From positions 1 to 50,283 of the forward strand of contig JAOPYO010000185.1 of NCBI GenBank assembly GCA_025964575.1: DNA of 50,283 bases. Reading direction: 5' to 3'. Below, piece by piece: positions 42,570-50,283 of this stretch (positions within the stretch are counted from its first letter, which is position 1; every line of letters begins with the position of its first letter). Both the position numbers and the translations under genes were made by a program. The notes below the pieces were generated by a model that saw only the letters and a program-made list of their open reading frames with translations, was not told the DNA's origin and did no database searches. The stretch comes from Actinomycetes bacterium (GTDB taxonomy: Bacteria > Actinomycetota > Actinomycetes > Streptosporangiales > Streptosporangiaceae).

Positions 42570-43331
42570 ATGAACCTGCAGCCCGCCATCGACGTCCGGC
42601 GTGCGGCCGAGCGATTCAGCACGAAGATCGATTGGCTGGACTCCAAGCACTCCTTCTCGTTCGGTCATCACCGCGACCCCGGCAACACCCGCCACGGGTT
42701 GCTGCTGGTGAACAACGACGACATCGTCAAGCCCGGTGCGGGGTTCGAGACGCACCCGCACCAGGACATGGAGATCGTCACCTGGGTGCTGCGCGGCTCG
42801 CTGGTCCATCAGGACTCCCAGGGGCACAACGGCGTGATCTATCCGGGGCTCGCCCAGCGGATGAGCGCCGGCACCGGAATCCTACACTCGGAGAAGAACG
42901 ACTCCTGGCGGGTGGAAGGCGGCGGTGAGCACACCGAGCCGGTGCACTTTGTCCAGATGTGGGTGGTCCCCGACGAAACCGGCATCGCCCCTGGATACGA
43001 GCAGCTGGAGATCGACGACGAACTGCTCCGCGGCGGCCTGGTCGCCGTCGCCTCCGGACTGCCCGAACACCAGGACAACTCCGCCATCCGCATCAAGAAC
43101 AAGTACGCGGCCCTGCACGTGGCGCGGATGCAGGCCGGTGAGAGCGTGGAGTTGCCGGAGGCGCCGTTCCTGCACCTCTTCGTACCTCGGGGCGGTGTCA
43201 CCCTGGAAGGCGCCGGAGCCCTGGGTGAGGGCGATGCCGTGCGGTTCACCGCGACCGGTGGTCAGCGGGTCACGGCGACCGAGCCGGCCGAGATCCTCGT
43301 CTGGGAGATGCACGCCACGATCGCCGCGTGA
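42570..43331 (+). CDS. Pirin family protein (YhhW/quercetinase-like)
   Basis: The protein has 253 residues; the ATG follows GGAGG. Bicupin pirin motifs: SFSFGHHRDP, GFETHPHQDMEIVTWVLRG (metal-binding HPH and the conserved Glu), GTGILHSEKN and HFVQMWV. Metal ligands are the two His of HPHQ, the His of LHSE and a Glu. Relatives dioxygenate quercetin or act as redox-sensing cofactors; the substrate is not evident here. Confidence 0.9.
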   Translation: MNLQPAIDVRRAAERFSTKIDWLDSKHSFSFGHHRDPGNTRHGLLLVNNDDIVKPGAGFETHPHQDMEIVTWVLRGSLVHQDSQGHNGVIYPGLAQRMSAGTGILHSEKNDSWRVEGGGEHTEPVHFVQMWVVPDETGIAPGYEQLEIDDELLRGGLVAVASGLPEHQDNSAIRIKNKYAALHVARMQAGESVELPEAPFLHLFVPRGGVTLEGAGALGEGDAVRFTATGGQRVTATEPAEILVWEMHATIAA

Positions 43332-43358
43332 CAGCCCGGCGGGTCCGTGAGCAACGGT

Positions 43359-43730
43359 TCAGTTCAGGGGGCGGCGGCCGACGAAGCCCAGCTCGCTCAG
43401 GTGATACCAGGCCAGCTCCGAGTCGCCTTCCAGCCAGCAGAGCCGAACGGAGCGGCCGTCGATCCAGGCCGGGAAGTCGATGAGCAGCGGAGCCAGACCC
43501 TTGACCTCGATGCCCTGCTCACTGAACCAGGTGAGGTGCTCCTCCACCCGAGCCTCGTATGCCTTGGCCTCGGCGATGCCTCCGAATGGCGATGAGCCCT
43601 CGGTGCGCAGGTCGAGAGCGAGCTCGGCGAGATCGGCCCGGAGCCGTACGATCTCGGCCGTCTTGGCGAGCACCTCGGGCATCAGGGCGCGAGCCTCCGC
43701 GAGGGTGAACTCCCGCTCGGTCATCGACAT
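43359..43730 (-). CDS. DUF2203 family protein
   Basis: The protein has 123 residues; ATG 43730 has GAGGAG about 5 nt upstream. FTLAEARALMPEVL at the N-terminus, a helical middle (VRLRADLAELALDL) and GIEVKGLAPLLIDFPAWIDG with RLCWLEGDSELAWYHLSEL are characteristic of DUF2203. Cytoplasmic, function unknown. It converges with the pirin gene, the stops 27 nt apart. Confidence 0.85.
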   Translation of the reverse strand: MSMTEREFTLAEARALMPEVLAKTAEIVRLRADLAELALDLRTEGSSPFGGIAEAKAYEARVEEHLTWFSEQGIEVKGLAPLLIDFPAWIDGRSVRLCWLEGDSELAWYHLSELGFVGRRPLN

Positions 43731-44017
43731 GGCCGCTCCTCGATAGTCGCTCACGCTTCTCCTAGAACGCTATCGAGCCTGGACCGAGGCCGGACGGCCG
43801 GATGCCGATACCACCCGCGCCGCCTGCGCCGGCTCGCCCACCTGCCATACCCGGTCGGAGGCGTCTCCTGGTGTCACGCCGTCGCCGCTGAGAGGCCGCG
43901 CGGTCTCTAGACCTCACATCGCGTCAGGCGCAAGGTGACCAGGCCTCGATCTTTGTCGGTGGCGGATGATTATCTGGGGGACAGGGACGGCGGTCTGGAC
44001 TCGACGAGGAGACGGGC

Positions 44018-44413
44018 ATGAGAGCGGATGTACGGCTGGGACGGGTGATCGTGCTGGTGCGCGACTACGACGAGGCACTGGAGTTCTATACGAAGTCCTT
44101 CGGCTGCGAGGTCGTCGAGGACCGGCCCGGCCCGAGGGAGCTCCGCTTCGTCCATGTCCGCTTCCCGGGGGACGAGGCCGCGATCTGGCTGCTGCGTCCA
44201 GGGGGTGAGGCCAACCTGGACCGGATCGGCGCACAGACGGGTGGCGAGCCGGTCGCCGTCGTTTATACCGACGATCTCAAGGTGCTGGCCACCGAATGGC
44301 AGGACCGCGGGGTCCGCTTCAGTGTCGATCCCTACGACGCAGAGGGCGCCGCCGTCTGCCATGTCCTCGACCTCTACGGCAACGAGTTCGTGGCAGTGCA
44401 GCTGCCCGGCTGA
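44018..44413 (+). CDS. VOC (glyoxalase/bleomycin resistance) superfamily protein
   Basis: The protein has 131 residues; the ATG follows GAGGAG. Typical VOC sequence: LGRVIVLVRDYDEALEFYTK, FVHVRFPGDEAAIWLL, VVYTDDLKVLATEWQDRGV and the C-terminal DLYGNEFVAVQL. It could be a metal-dependent enzyme or a drug-binding protein; ligands and substrate cannot be assigned. Its TGA lies head-to-head with the transporter TGA in a palindrome. Confidence 0.85.
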   Translation: MRADVRLGRVIVLVRDYDEALEFYTKSFGCEVVEDRPGPRELRFVHVRFPGDEAAIWLLRPGGEANLDRIGAQTGGEPVAVVYTDDLKVLATEWQDRGVRFSVDPYDAEGAAVCHVLDLYGNEFVAVQLPG

Positions 44414-44421
44414 TCAGCCGG
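44406..44421. terminator. Palindrome CCGGCT-GATC-AGCCGG shared by two convergent stops
   Basis: A perfect 16-bp palindrome whose centre TGATCA supplies the stop codons of the VOC gene (+) and the EamA-type gene (-). It can form a 6-bp hairpin with a GATC loop in both transcripts and is a probable bidirectional terminator. Confidence 0.5.
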
Positions 44422-45319
44422 TACGCGTCGTACCAGCCTGCTCGACGTGCTGGCTCGGCAAGGTCGGGTCGTCATGGCGGGGGAAGAGCAGGACCGCGGC
44501 ACCCGCCACCCCGAAGCCCAGCAGCCGTAGCGCGACCCGGCCACCGTCGTCCGGCCACGGTTCGCCGTACAGCAGCGTGCCCACCAGCAGCAGATAGGTC
44601 TTGGCGCTGATCGTCATCACCGTGGCCACGATCGAGACCCGGGAGCGCTGGAAGCCCAGCTGCATGATCCCGAATCCCAGGCCCGCGGCCACCACGGTGA
44701 CGTACGGATACGGCGTCCGCAGGATTTCGAGGGCCTGCTCGTGCGAGTCGCTCCATCCTTTGATCGCCAGCTCGGCGGCACCCACCGGGAGGCCCGCGCT
44801 CAGACCGTACGCGATGCCGGAGACCGGCCGGGCGTGTCTTCCGTCCGGGCGGTAGTCCCCGAAGATCATGATCAGCAGTGGCAGGCCCACAGCGGGGATC
44901 ACGACCGCGGCCAGTTTCCACGCGGGTACGGCGGTCGCCTTGATCGGCGGCGGTGAGCCGATCGAGAGCGCGATCAGGAGCATGGCCACCGCGATGAGCA
45001 GCAGGCTGAGCCATTCGCGCCGGGTCAGCCGCTCTCCGAAGAAGACCACCGCGATCACCAGCAGTGGCACCAGCCCGGAGACGAAGATCGGAACGGCCAC
45101 GCTGAGGGGCACCTCGGACAGCGCGACGATCTGCAGGGACAGGCCGCCCAGCACCAGGCACAGCCCGACCACAAAGATCCAGTCGGTCAGGACGTTCCAG
45201 ACCATGTGGACGATGCGGTTTCCGCGAAGCGGTTCCGTCCGGTCTGCCGCCACCTTGAAGATGGCGAAGCCGAGGTAGTAGAGAGCCGTGGCCGCGAAAG
45301 CCGCCAGCGCCCCGGTCAT
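44414..45319 (-). CDS. EamA/DMT-type membrane transporter
   Basis: The protein has 301 residues with about ten hydrophobic helices in two EamA-like halves: GALAAFAATALYYLGFAIFK, DWIFVVGLCLVLGGLSLQIV, VAVPIFVSGLVPLLVIAVVF then RLTRREWLSLLLIAVAML, and later the second half ending LGFGVAGAAVLLFPRHD. It belongs to the drug/metabolite transporter superfamily; substrate unknown. Its own SD is poor; a strong SD precedes an eight-codon leader that overlaps its ATG. Confidence 0.8.
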   Translation of the reverse strand: MTGALAAFAATALYYLGFAIFKVAADRTEPLRGNRIVHMVWNVLTDWIFVVGLCLVLGGLSLQIVALSEVPLSVAVPIFVSGLVPLLVIAVVFFGERLTRREWLSLLLIAVAMLLIALSIGSPPPIKATAVPAWKLAAVVIPAVGLPLLIMIFGDYRPDGRHARPVSGIAYGLSAGLPVGAAELAIKGWSDSHEQALEILRTPYPYVTVVAAGLGFGIMQLGFQRSRVSIVATVMTISAKTYLLLVGTLLYGEPWPDDGGRVALRLLGFGVAGAAVLLFPRHDDPTLPSQHVEQAGTTRTG

Positions 45320-45342
45320 GTGATCTTTTGCGGGGGCGGCAC
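45316..45342 (-). promoter_or_regulatory. Leader ORF MPPPQKIT overlapping the transporter start
   Basis: GAGGAGGAG (45354-45346) lies just before GTG 45342, which opens GTG CCG CCC CCG CAA AAG ATC ACA TGA; the TGA overlaps the transporter ATG as ATGA. There is no upstream in-frame start for the transporter. Three consecutive prolines are a known ribosome-stalling, EF-P-dependent motif, so the leader may couple and modulate transporter translation. Confidence 0.5.
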
Positions 45343-45610
45343 GTGCTCCTCCTCACAGGCGGGATCGAAGGCACGGTACTGGCGGTACGTCCGGAAATCC
45401 ATAGCGCTACTTCAGGAGTTTTCGGGACTTATCCGTTGCGGCGGTGTGATCGAGCCGTACAACGGATCGATCACAAGGGGAACGTTTCGTCCCCGTACTC
45501 GCTCCAATGGTCACGAACAGACCGTCACAGGCGCCGGTAGTTCGATCCATTTACGGGGGCTGGTGAACTTTAGGCCCATAATGTCGCGATCATCTGTCGC
45601 GGGAGGTTGA

Positions 45611-47410
45611 GTGAACTACTCGGGTGTGCCGAGGGGCAGGCGGCGGACCCCGCTGTGGCCCTTCTTCGTGACAGCGGTGCTGGTGGCCGTGGTCGTGGGC
45701 GGGTTCGTCGTGCTTCTGAAGAACAGTGGCAAACAGAACTGCAGCGGGACCGTACGGCTGCGGATGGCGGCCTCACAGGACACGGTCGGGCTTCTGCAGC
45801 GCGCCGCGGACGACTATGGAAAGAAGCACACCGTCGGTGGCAAGTGCGTCGCGGTGACGGTCGACTCCAAGAATTCAGGTACAGCCATGAACGCCCTGGT
45901 CAAGGGCTGGGACGAGACCACGGACGGGCCGCGCCCGGACGTGTGGAGTCCCGCGTCGAACGTCTGGGTGACCTTGCTGAGGCAACGCGCCCAGAGCTCG
46001 GACAAGACCGTGCCGTTGCCGCAGGGCGACCCGCAGCCGATCATGACCTCGCCGTTGACCATCGCGATGCCCAAGCCGATGGCCCAGGCGATCGGCTGGC
46101 CGGGTAAGGCCATCGGCTGGGACGAGCTGGCGAAGCTGGCCCAGGACCCGAAGGGCTGGGCGGCCTACGGGCATCCCGAGTGGGGCAAGTTCAAGCTCGG
46201 CAAGACCAACCCGAATCTGTCGACCTCGGGTCTCAACGCCACCGTGGGCGCCTACTTCGCGAGCGCCGGAACGACCGCGGACCTCACCGAGGACGACGTC
46301 TTGAGCACCAAGAACCAGACCTTCGTGCGCAACCTCGAGAGCTCGATCGTGCACTACGGCGACACGACCCTGACCTTCCTGTCGGCCCTGCAACGGGCCG
46401 ACGACAAAGGCCGCGCGCTGTCGTACATCTCCGCGGTGACCGTCGAGGAGGACTCGGTCTGGGCCTACAACCAGGGCGATCCGACCGGAGACCCGGGGCT
46501 GATCGGCAAGCATCCCAAGCCCAGGACCCCCTTGGTCGCGATCTACCCCAAGGAAGGCACGATCTACTCCGATCATCCGTATGTCGCCCTCAGCTGGATG
46601 GATCCCGAGAAGCAAAAAGTGTCCGACGACTTCCTCAAGTATCTGCATGGCGACGAGGCGCAGACCGGGTTCCAGAAGTTCGGCTACCGAGGCTGGCAGG
46701 GGACGTCGGGCGGCGAGATCAACCAGGGCAACGGCCTGCTGGCGGACGGGCCGAAGACCAAGCTCAACCTGCCCTCGGCCGCCGTGCTCAGCAAGCTCTT
46801 GGACGCATGGGGCGAGCTGCGCAAGCCCGCCAAGGTGCTGCTCGTCGTGGACCGCTCGGGTTCGATGCAGGAAGGCGTGCCGGGCACTGGCAAGAGCAAG
46901 CTGGACCTGGCCAGGTCCGCGGCCGCCAACTCGCTCAGTGAGTTCCGCGGCCAGGACAAAGTGGGGCTGTGGATGTTCTCGTCCCGGCTCAGAGGCGAAC
47001 AGGACTGGCAGGAGCTCCAGCCCATCGCCCAGATGGACGCCGGTCACCGCAGCGCGCTGAAGCAGTCCGTGTCCACGTTGACCGTGGGCGGCGGCACCGG
47101 CCTCTACAACACGACGGCGGCGGCCTACGACGCGATCCGGTCCGGCCGGGAGGAGAACTCGATCAACGCGGTCGTCGTGCTCACCGACGGGAAGAACGAA
47201 CGGCCCGGCAGCCTCGAACTGAGCGCGCTGATCAACAAGCTGTCCGACAAGGAGAGCGAGCAGGTCCGTGTCTTCACGATCGCCTACGGGCAGGACGCCG
47301 ACCAGAACGTGCTCCGGCAGATCGCCGAGGCGACCGACGGCGCCGAGTACGACTCGTCCAATCCGAACGGGATCCGCGAGGTCCTCACCGAGGTGGTATC
47401 CAATTTCTGA
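45611..47410 (+). CDS. Membrane-anchored solute-binding plus von Willebrand factor A domain protein
   Basis: The protein has 599 residues; GTG 45611 follows GGGAGG. A single N-terminal membrane anchor (PFFVTAVLVAVVVGGFVVLL) leads to an extracellular region like type II periplasmic binding proteins (VRLRMAASQDTVGLLQRAA, RPDVWSPASNVWV, PKEGTIYSDHPYVALSW). The C-terminal VWA domain has a full MIDAS: DRSGSM (Asp414-Ser418), Thr496 and TDG (Asp526). Substrate-binding and metal-dependent adhesion domains in one chain suggest a surface sensor or assembly protein. A strong terminator follows. Confidence 0.85.
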   Translation: MNYSGVPRGRRRTPLWPFFVTAVLVAVVVGGFVVLLKNSGKQNCSGTVRLRMAASQDTVGLLQRAADDYGKKHTVGGKCVAVTVDSKNSGTAMNALVKGWDETTDGPRPDVWSPASNVWVTLLRQRAQSSDKTVPLPQGDPQPIMTSPLTIAMPKPMAQAIGWPGKAIGWDELAKLAQDPKGWAAYGHPEWGKFKLGKTNPNLSTSGLNATVGAYFASAGTTADLTEDDVLSTKNQTFVRNLESSIVHYGDTTLTFLSALQRADDKGRALSYISAVTVEEDSVWAYNQGDPTGDPGLIGKHPKPRTPLVAIYPKEGTIYSDHPYVALSWMDPEKQKVSDDFLKYLHGDEAQTGFQKFGYRGWQGTSGGEINQGNGLLADGPKTKLNLPSAAVLSKLLDAWGELRKPAKVLLVVDRSGSMQEGVPGTGKSKLDLARSAAANSLSEFRGQDKVGLWMFSSRLRGEQDWQELQPIAQMDAGHRSALKQSVSTLTVGGGTGLYNTTAAAYDAIRSGREENSINAVVVLTDGKNERPGSLELSALINKLSDKESEQVRVFTIAYGQDADQNVLRQIAEATDGAEYDSSNPNGIREVLTEVVSNF

Positions 47411-47451
47411 GCACCAGACCATCTGACCGATCCGGTCTGCCGACCGTGGTC

Positions 47452-47483
47452 AAAGGGCGCTCCCCGGCCGGGGAGCGCCCTTT
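47452..47483 (+). terminator. Strong intrinsic terminator after the VWA gene
   Basis: AAAGGGCGCTCCCC (47452-47465), a GGCC centre and the exact reverse complement GGGGAGCGCCCTTT (47470-47483) form a perfect palindrome ending in TTTCT. It lies 42 nt after the stop. Confidence 0.85.
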
Positions 47484-47708
47484 CTGGTGCCCGGGAACCT
47501 GCCTTCCGGGGCCGTGGAGCACACCGGGCCGCCCTCAGTGTCAGCAGTCACCGTCCGAACCCCATAGACTTGGCGCGCGAAGCCGTGCGGACGCCTGTTC
47601 AGCGTGCCTGCCGTCAGGCCGACTGCCAGGCTGATAATGCGTCGAAACGCCGCGGCGATTCACGAACCCTTTTGCCGCGATCGCGCCGGATCAAGGAGAC
47701 CTGCCCCA

Positions 47709-49157
47709 GTGAAGACCGATGTCGAGGAGCTAACCCCCACTCGGGTGAAGCTCACCATCGAGGTGCCGTTCGAGGAGCTCAAGCCGAGCCTCGACAAGGC
47801 GTACAAGGCGCTCTCGCAGCAGGTGCGCCTCAAGGGCTTCCGCCCAGGCAAGGTGCCTGCCCGGCTGATCGACCAGTACGTGGGCCGCGGCGCGGTCCTG
47901 CAGGAGGCCGTCAACGACGCGCTTCCTGAGCTCTACGGCCGCGCCGTCGAGGAGAGCGAGCTGTTCGTGCTCGGCCAGCCCGACGTCGACATCACCAACC
48001 TTGACGATGGACACGACTTCGCATTCACCGCCGAGGTCGAACTCCGGCCCAAGTTCGAGGTGCCCGACTACGAAGGCCTCGAGGTCACCGTCGAGGACGC
48101 CGTCGTCACCCCGGACGAGGTCGAGGAGACCATCGGCAACCTGCGTGAGCGGTTCGCCCAGCTCAAGGGTGCCGACCGGCCGGTCGAGGAGGGCGACTTC
48201 GTCTCCATCGACCTGTCCGCGAAGGTCGGCGAGGACGACGTCGAGGACGCCCGCACCAGCGGTTACTCCTACGAGGTCGGCAGCCGGAGTTCCGTGGAGG
48301 GCCTCGACGAGGCGCTCCTCGGCCTCAACGCCCAGGACACCAAGACCTTCACGAGCACTCTGGTCGCCGGTGACCACGCCGGCCAGGAGGCCGACGTCAC
48401 GGTCACCGTGCAGAGCGTCAAGATCAAGGAGGTCCCTGAGCTCGACGACGAGTTCGCTCAGCTCGCCAGCGAGTTCGACACCATCGGTGAGCTGCGCGCC
48501 GACGTTCGCAAGCGCCTGGAGCGGCAGAAGCGCCTGCAGCAGATCGCATCGGCTCGGGACAAGGCCCTCGAGGCCCTGCTCGAGAAGATCGACATCCCGC
48601 TGCCGGAGGCCGTGATCGAGAACGAGATCGCTCGCCGCAACGAGCAGCTCGACCAGCAGCTCCAGTACGCCGGGCTCACCAAGGACGACTACCTCGCGTC
48701 CGAGGAGAAGACCGCCGAGGAGTTCGACACCGAGGTCGCCGACGCGGCCCGGCTCGCGGTCAAGGGCGGCTTCGTCCTCGACCAGCTCGCGCTCCAGGAG
48801 GAACTGGGCGTCGAGAACGAGGAGCTCAGCGAGTATGTCGTGACGCAGGCCATGCAGATGGGCCTGCAGCCGCAGCAGCTCGCGCAGCACCTGACGGAGA
48901 GCGGGCAGATCCCGGCCCTGGTCTCGGAGGTGTTGCGCAGCAAGTCGCTGGAGGTCCTTCTCGAGCACGTAAAGGTCGTTGAGGAGTCGGGCGCCGAGCT
49001 CGACCTCGAGGCGCTCCGCGGCGAGATCGACGGAGAGTCCGAGGCCGGCGAGGAGGTGGAGGCCGCCGAGGCCGCCACCGGCGAGCCCGACGCGGCGGTC
49101 GAGACCGCCGAGGCCGAGGACAAGGCCGAGTCTGAGGAGAAGAAGACCGAGGACTGA
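47709..49157 (+). CDS. tig: Trigger factor, ribosome-associated chaperone/PPIase
   Basis: The protein has 482 residues; GTG 47709 with AAGGAG about 10 nt upstream. The N-terminal ribosome-binding domain has the signature GFRPGKVPARLIDQYVG; the FKBP-type PPIase domain spans about 150-240 (VEEGDFVSIDLSAKV, GLDEALLGLNAQDTK); the C-terminal chaperone arms follow (FAQLASEFDTIGELRADVRK). A Glu/Ala-rich acidic tail of about 50 residues is common in actinobacteria. It folds nascent chains and is followed by clpP1-clpP2 as in most actinomycetes. Confidence 0.96.
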   Translation: MKTDVEELTPTRVKLTIEVPFEELKPSLDKAYKALSQQVRLKGFRPGKVPARLIDQYVGRGAVLQEAVNDALPELYGRAVEESELFVLGQPDVDITNLDDGHDFAFTAEVELRPKFEVPDYEGLEVTVEDAVVTPDEVEETIGNLRERFAQLKGADRPVEEGDFVSIDLSAKVGEDDVEDARTSGYSYEVGSRSSVEGLDEALLGLNAQDTKTFTSTLVAGDHAGQEADVTVTVQSVKIKEVPELDDEFAQLASEFDTIGELRADVRKRLERQKRLQQIASARDKALEALLEKIDIPLPEAVIENEIARRNEQLDQQLQYAGLTKDDYLASEEKTAEEFDTEVADAARLAVKGGFVLDQLALQEELGVENEELSEYVVTQAMQMGLQPQQLAQHLTESGQIPALVSEVLRSKSLEVLLEHVKVVEESGAELDLEALRGEIDGESEAGEEVEAAEAATGEPDAAVETAEAEDKAESEEKKTED

Positions 49158-49180
49158 TTTCCTCGCTCTTTCGAACGTCT

Positions 49181-49218
49181 GTACGGGCCGGTGCCGCACT
49201 CGCGGGGCCGGCCCGTAC
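49181..49218 (+). terminator. Hairpin after tig
   Basis: GTACGGGCCGG (49181-49191) and CCGGCCCGTAC (49208-49218) form an 11-bp perfect stem with a 16-nt loop. It lies 23 nt after the tig stop and probably terminates or attenuates before clpP1. Confidence 0.65.
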
Positions 49219-49259
49219 GCGGGTAAGGCGGAAACCCGCAGGACCGACGGGGCCGTCAT

Positions 49260-49314
49260 CCGAGCGAAAGCGAGCCGCGAGCACGGCTCGCCGCTGGATA
49301 CGCCCCGAGCGAAA
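49260..49314 (+). promoter_or_regulatory. Candidate clpP1 regulatory region with repeats and a hairpin
   Basis: The 10-bp direct repeat CCGAGCGAAA occurs at 49260-49269 and 49305-49314. Between them GCGAGCCG (49270-49277) and CGGCTCGC (49284-49291) make an 8-bp hairpin. ClgR-type regulators control clpP promoters in actinobacteria, but I cannot confirm a ClgR box here. Confidence 0.35.
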
Positions 49315-49396
49315 AGGCGGGCCTCAGGGCTTAATCGGTCCGTCCGGCGCGTTAATGTCCAATCATCGGACCTGATAGCGACCGGAGGAACACCAC

Positions 49397-50035
49397 GTGA
49401 GCCAGCCTCCGACTTTTGATGAGTCGACGCGGATCCTGTCGAGAGGTGGCGACGTTTCGCTGCTTCCGCTGGGCGAGATGCTGTTCCAGCGGCTGTTGCG
49501 AGAGCGCATCATCTTTCTGGGCCAGCAGGTTGACGACGACATCGCCAACCGGATCTGCGCCGAACTCCTGCTGCTGTCCGCCGAGGACGGCAAGCGCGAC
49601 ATCTTCCTGTACATCAACTCGCCCGGCGGCTCGGTGACGGCCGGTATGGCGATCTACGACATCATGCAGTACGTCCCGAACGACGTGGCCACAGTGGGCA
49701 TGGGCCTCGCCGCGTCGATGGGGCAGTTCCTGCTCTGCGCGGGGGCCAAGGGCAAGCGTTACGCCCTGCCGCACGCGCGGATCATGATGCACCAGCCGTC
49801 CGGCGGCATCGGCGGTACGGCCTCGGACATCAAGATCCAGGCCGAGCAGATGCTCTTCGTGAAGAAGACGCTCGCCGAGCGCATCGCCTTCCATGTCGGC
49901 CAACCACTGGAACAGATCGAGCGCGACTCCGACCGGGACCGCTGGTTCACCGCCGAGGCCGCCAAGGAGTACGGCTTCGTCGACCACGTGGTACTCAGCG
50001 CAACCCAGGTGCCCTCCGAGGGCTCCGTCTCCTGA
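49397..50035 (+). CDS. clpP1: ATP-dependent Clp protease proteolytic subunit ClpP1
   Basis: The protein has 212 residues; GTG 49397 has GGAGG 8 nt upstream. The catalytic triad is Ser107 (GLAASMGQF), His132 (MMHQPSGG) and Asp181 (DRDRWFTA), with the same spacing as E. coli ClpP (25 and 49 residues). [18 protein letters not shown] is the oxyanion/handle region. It assembles with ClpP2 and ClpX or ClpC for regulated proteolysis. ClpP2 follows 31 nt later. Confidence 0.96.
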   Translation: MSQPPTFDESTRILSRGGDVSLLPLGEMLFQRLLRERIIFLGQQVDDDIANRICAELLLLSAEDGKRDIFLYINSPGGSVTAGMAIYDIMQYVPNDVATVGMGLAASMGQFLLCAGAKGKRYALPHARIMMHQPSGGIGGTASDIKIQAEQMLFVKKTLAERIAFHVGQPLEQIERDSDRDRWFTAEAAKEYGFVDHVVLSATQVPSEGSVS

Positions 50036-50066
50036 AGACGCCCGTATGAGTAGCGGAGGCACTGAC

Positions 50067-50283
50067 ATGAGTGATCTGATCCGGCCGAATATCTTGGCTG
50101 GCGCAAATGGTCTGAACCGTAACCAAGTGGACAGCCGGTACGTCCTGCCGTCCTTTGTGGAGCGGACCACGTACGGGATCAAGGAGATGAACCCGTACAA
50201 CAAGCTCTTCGAGGAGCGGATCATCTTCCTCGGCGTGCAGATCGACGACGCGTCGGCCAACGACGTGATGGCGCAGCTGCTGA
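50067..50283 (+). CDS. clpP2: ClpP2, second Clp protease subunit (partial, cut by window end)
   Basis: ATG 50067 has GGAGG 7 nt upstream. The visible 72 residues (MSDLIRPNILAGANGL, then SRYVLPSFVERTTYG, NPYNKLFEERIIFLG, VQIDDASANDVMAQLL) match the N-terminus of actinobacterial ClpP2. Catalytic residues lie beyond the window. Confidence 0.93.
   Translation, partial: MSDLIRPNILAGANGLNRNQVDSRYVLPSFVERTTYGIKEMNPYNKLFEERIIFLGVQIDDASANDVMAQLL

Noticed and set aside
47565..47570. TAGACT as the tig promoter -10
   Set aside because: No acceptable -35 lies 16-19 nt upstream, so it is not listed as a feature.
47730..49259. 509-codon ORF antisense to tig
   Set aside because: Leu/Arg/Val/Gly-rich shadow of a well-identified gene.
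1..50283. tRNA genes, CRISPR arrays, transposases
   Set aside because: No T-loop GGTTCGAATCC-like segments in a cloverleaf context, no spaced direct repeats and no DDE or serine-recombinase motifs were seen by eye.

Overview
The window is high-GC actinomycete DNA. GTG starts, ATGA and GTGA stop/start overlaps and GGAGG ribosome binding sites are common, and the right edge has the tig-clpP1-clpP2 order of actinobacterial chromosomes. The metallophosphatase, uridine-kinase-like, VWA and redox genes would suit a Streptosporangiales-type host, but the sequence does not prove that. I saw no tRNA, rRNA, CRISPR array or intact insertion sequence.

Layout. Bases 1-4.8 kb are untidy: a metallophosphatase whose 5' part is split over opposite strands, a secreted lipoprotein, a uridine-kinase-like protein, a truncated haemoglobin, a YchJ-family protein, and a P450 N-terminal half joined to a methionyl-tRNA synthetase C-terminal remnant. 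Bases 4.8-12.6 kb hold small stress or regulatory modules: two HTH-regulator/SRPBCC pairs with clear palindromic operators, a MarR-MFS-dienelactone hydrolase-DUF6295 operon, and a soluble Ser/Thr kinase with TPR repeats.

Bases 12.9-27.8 kb form a polycyclic tetramate macrolactam (PTM) cluster on the + strand: ftdA-like hydroxylase, ftdB-like PKS-NRPS of about 3127 residues (KS-AT-DH-KR-ACP-C-A-PCP-TE, with an adenylation code reading as L-ornithine), two phytoene-dehydrogenase-like flavoenzymes and an MDR reductase. The genes overlap or nearly abut. Two flavoenzymes plus one reductase suggest a 5-5-6 carbocycle. There is no cluster P450.

Bases 29.9-38.4 kb, on the - strand, carry a second polyketide operon: FAD oxidoreductase, an enediyne-type iterative PKS of about 1943 residues (KS-AT-ACP-KR-DH-PPT), an E10-type hot-dog thioesterase and a leucine-carboxyl-methyltransferase-family methyltransferase. 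The E3, E4 and E5 partners that normally flank an enediyne PKS are absent. This makes it an orphan PKSE/TE cassette, perhaps for a linear polyene or an undescribed product, and it is the most interesting part of the window. A DinB-like protein and a secreted lipase separate the two clusters.

Bases 39.1-50.3 kb are mostly conserved genes: a PF03640-repeat lipoprotein, a molybdenum oxidoreductase/flavin reductase/zinc-ribbon operon, DUF1003, pirin, DUF2203, a VOC protein, an EamA-type transporter preceded by a tiny Pro-Pro-Pro leader ORF, a fused solute-binding/VWA protein, and trigger factor with the two ClpP subunits (the last one cut by the window end).
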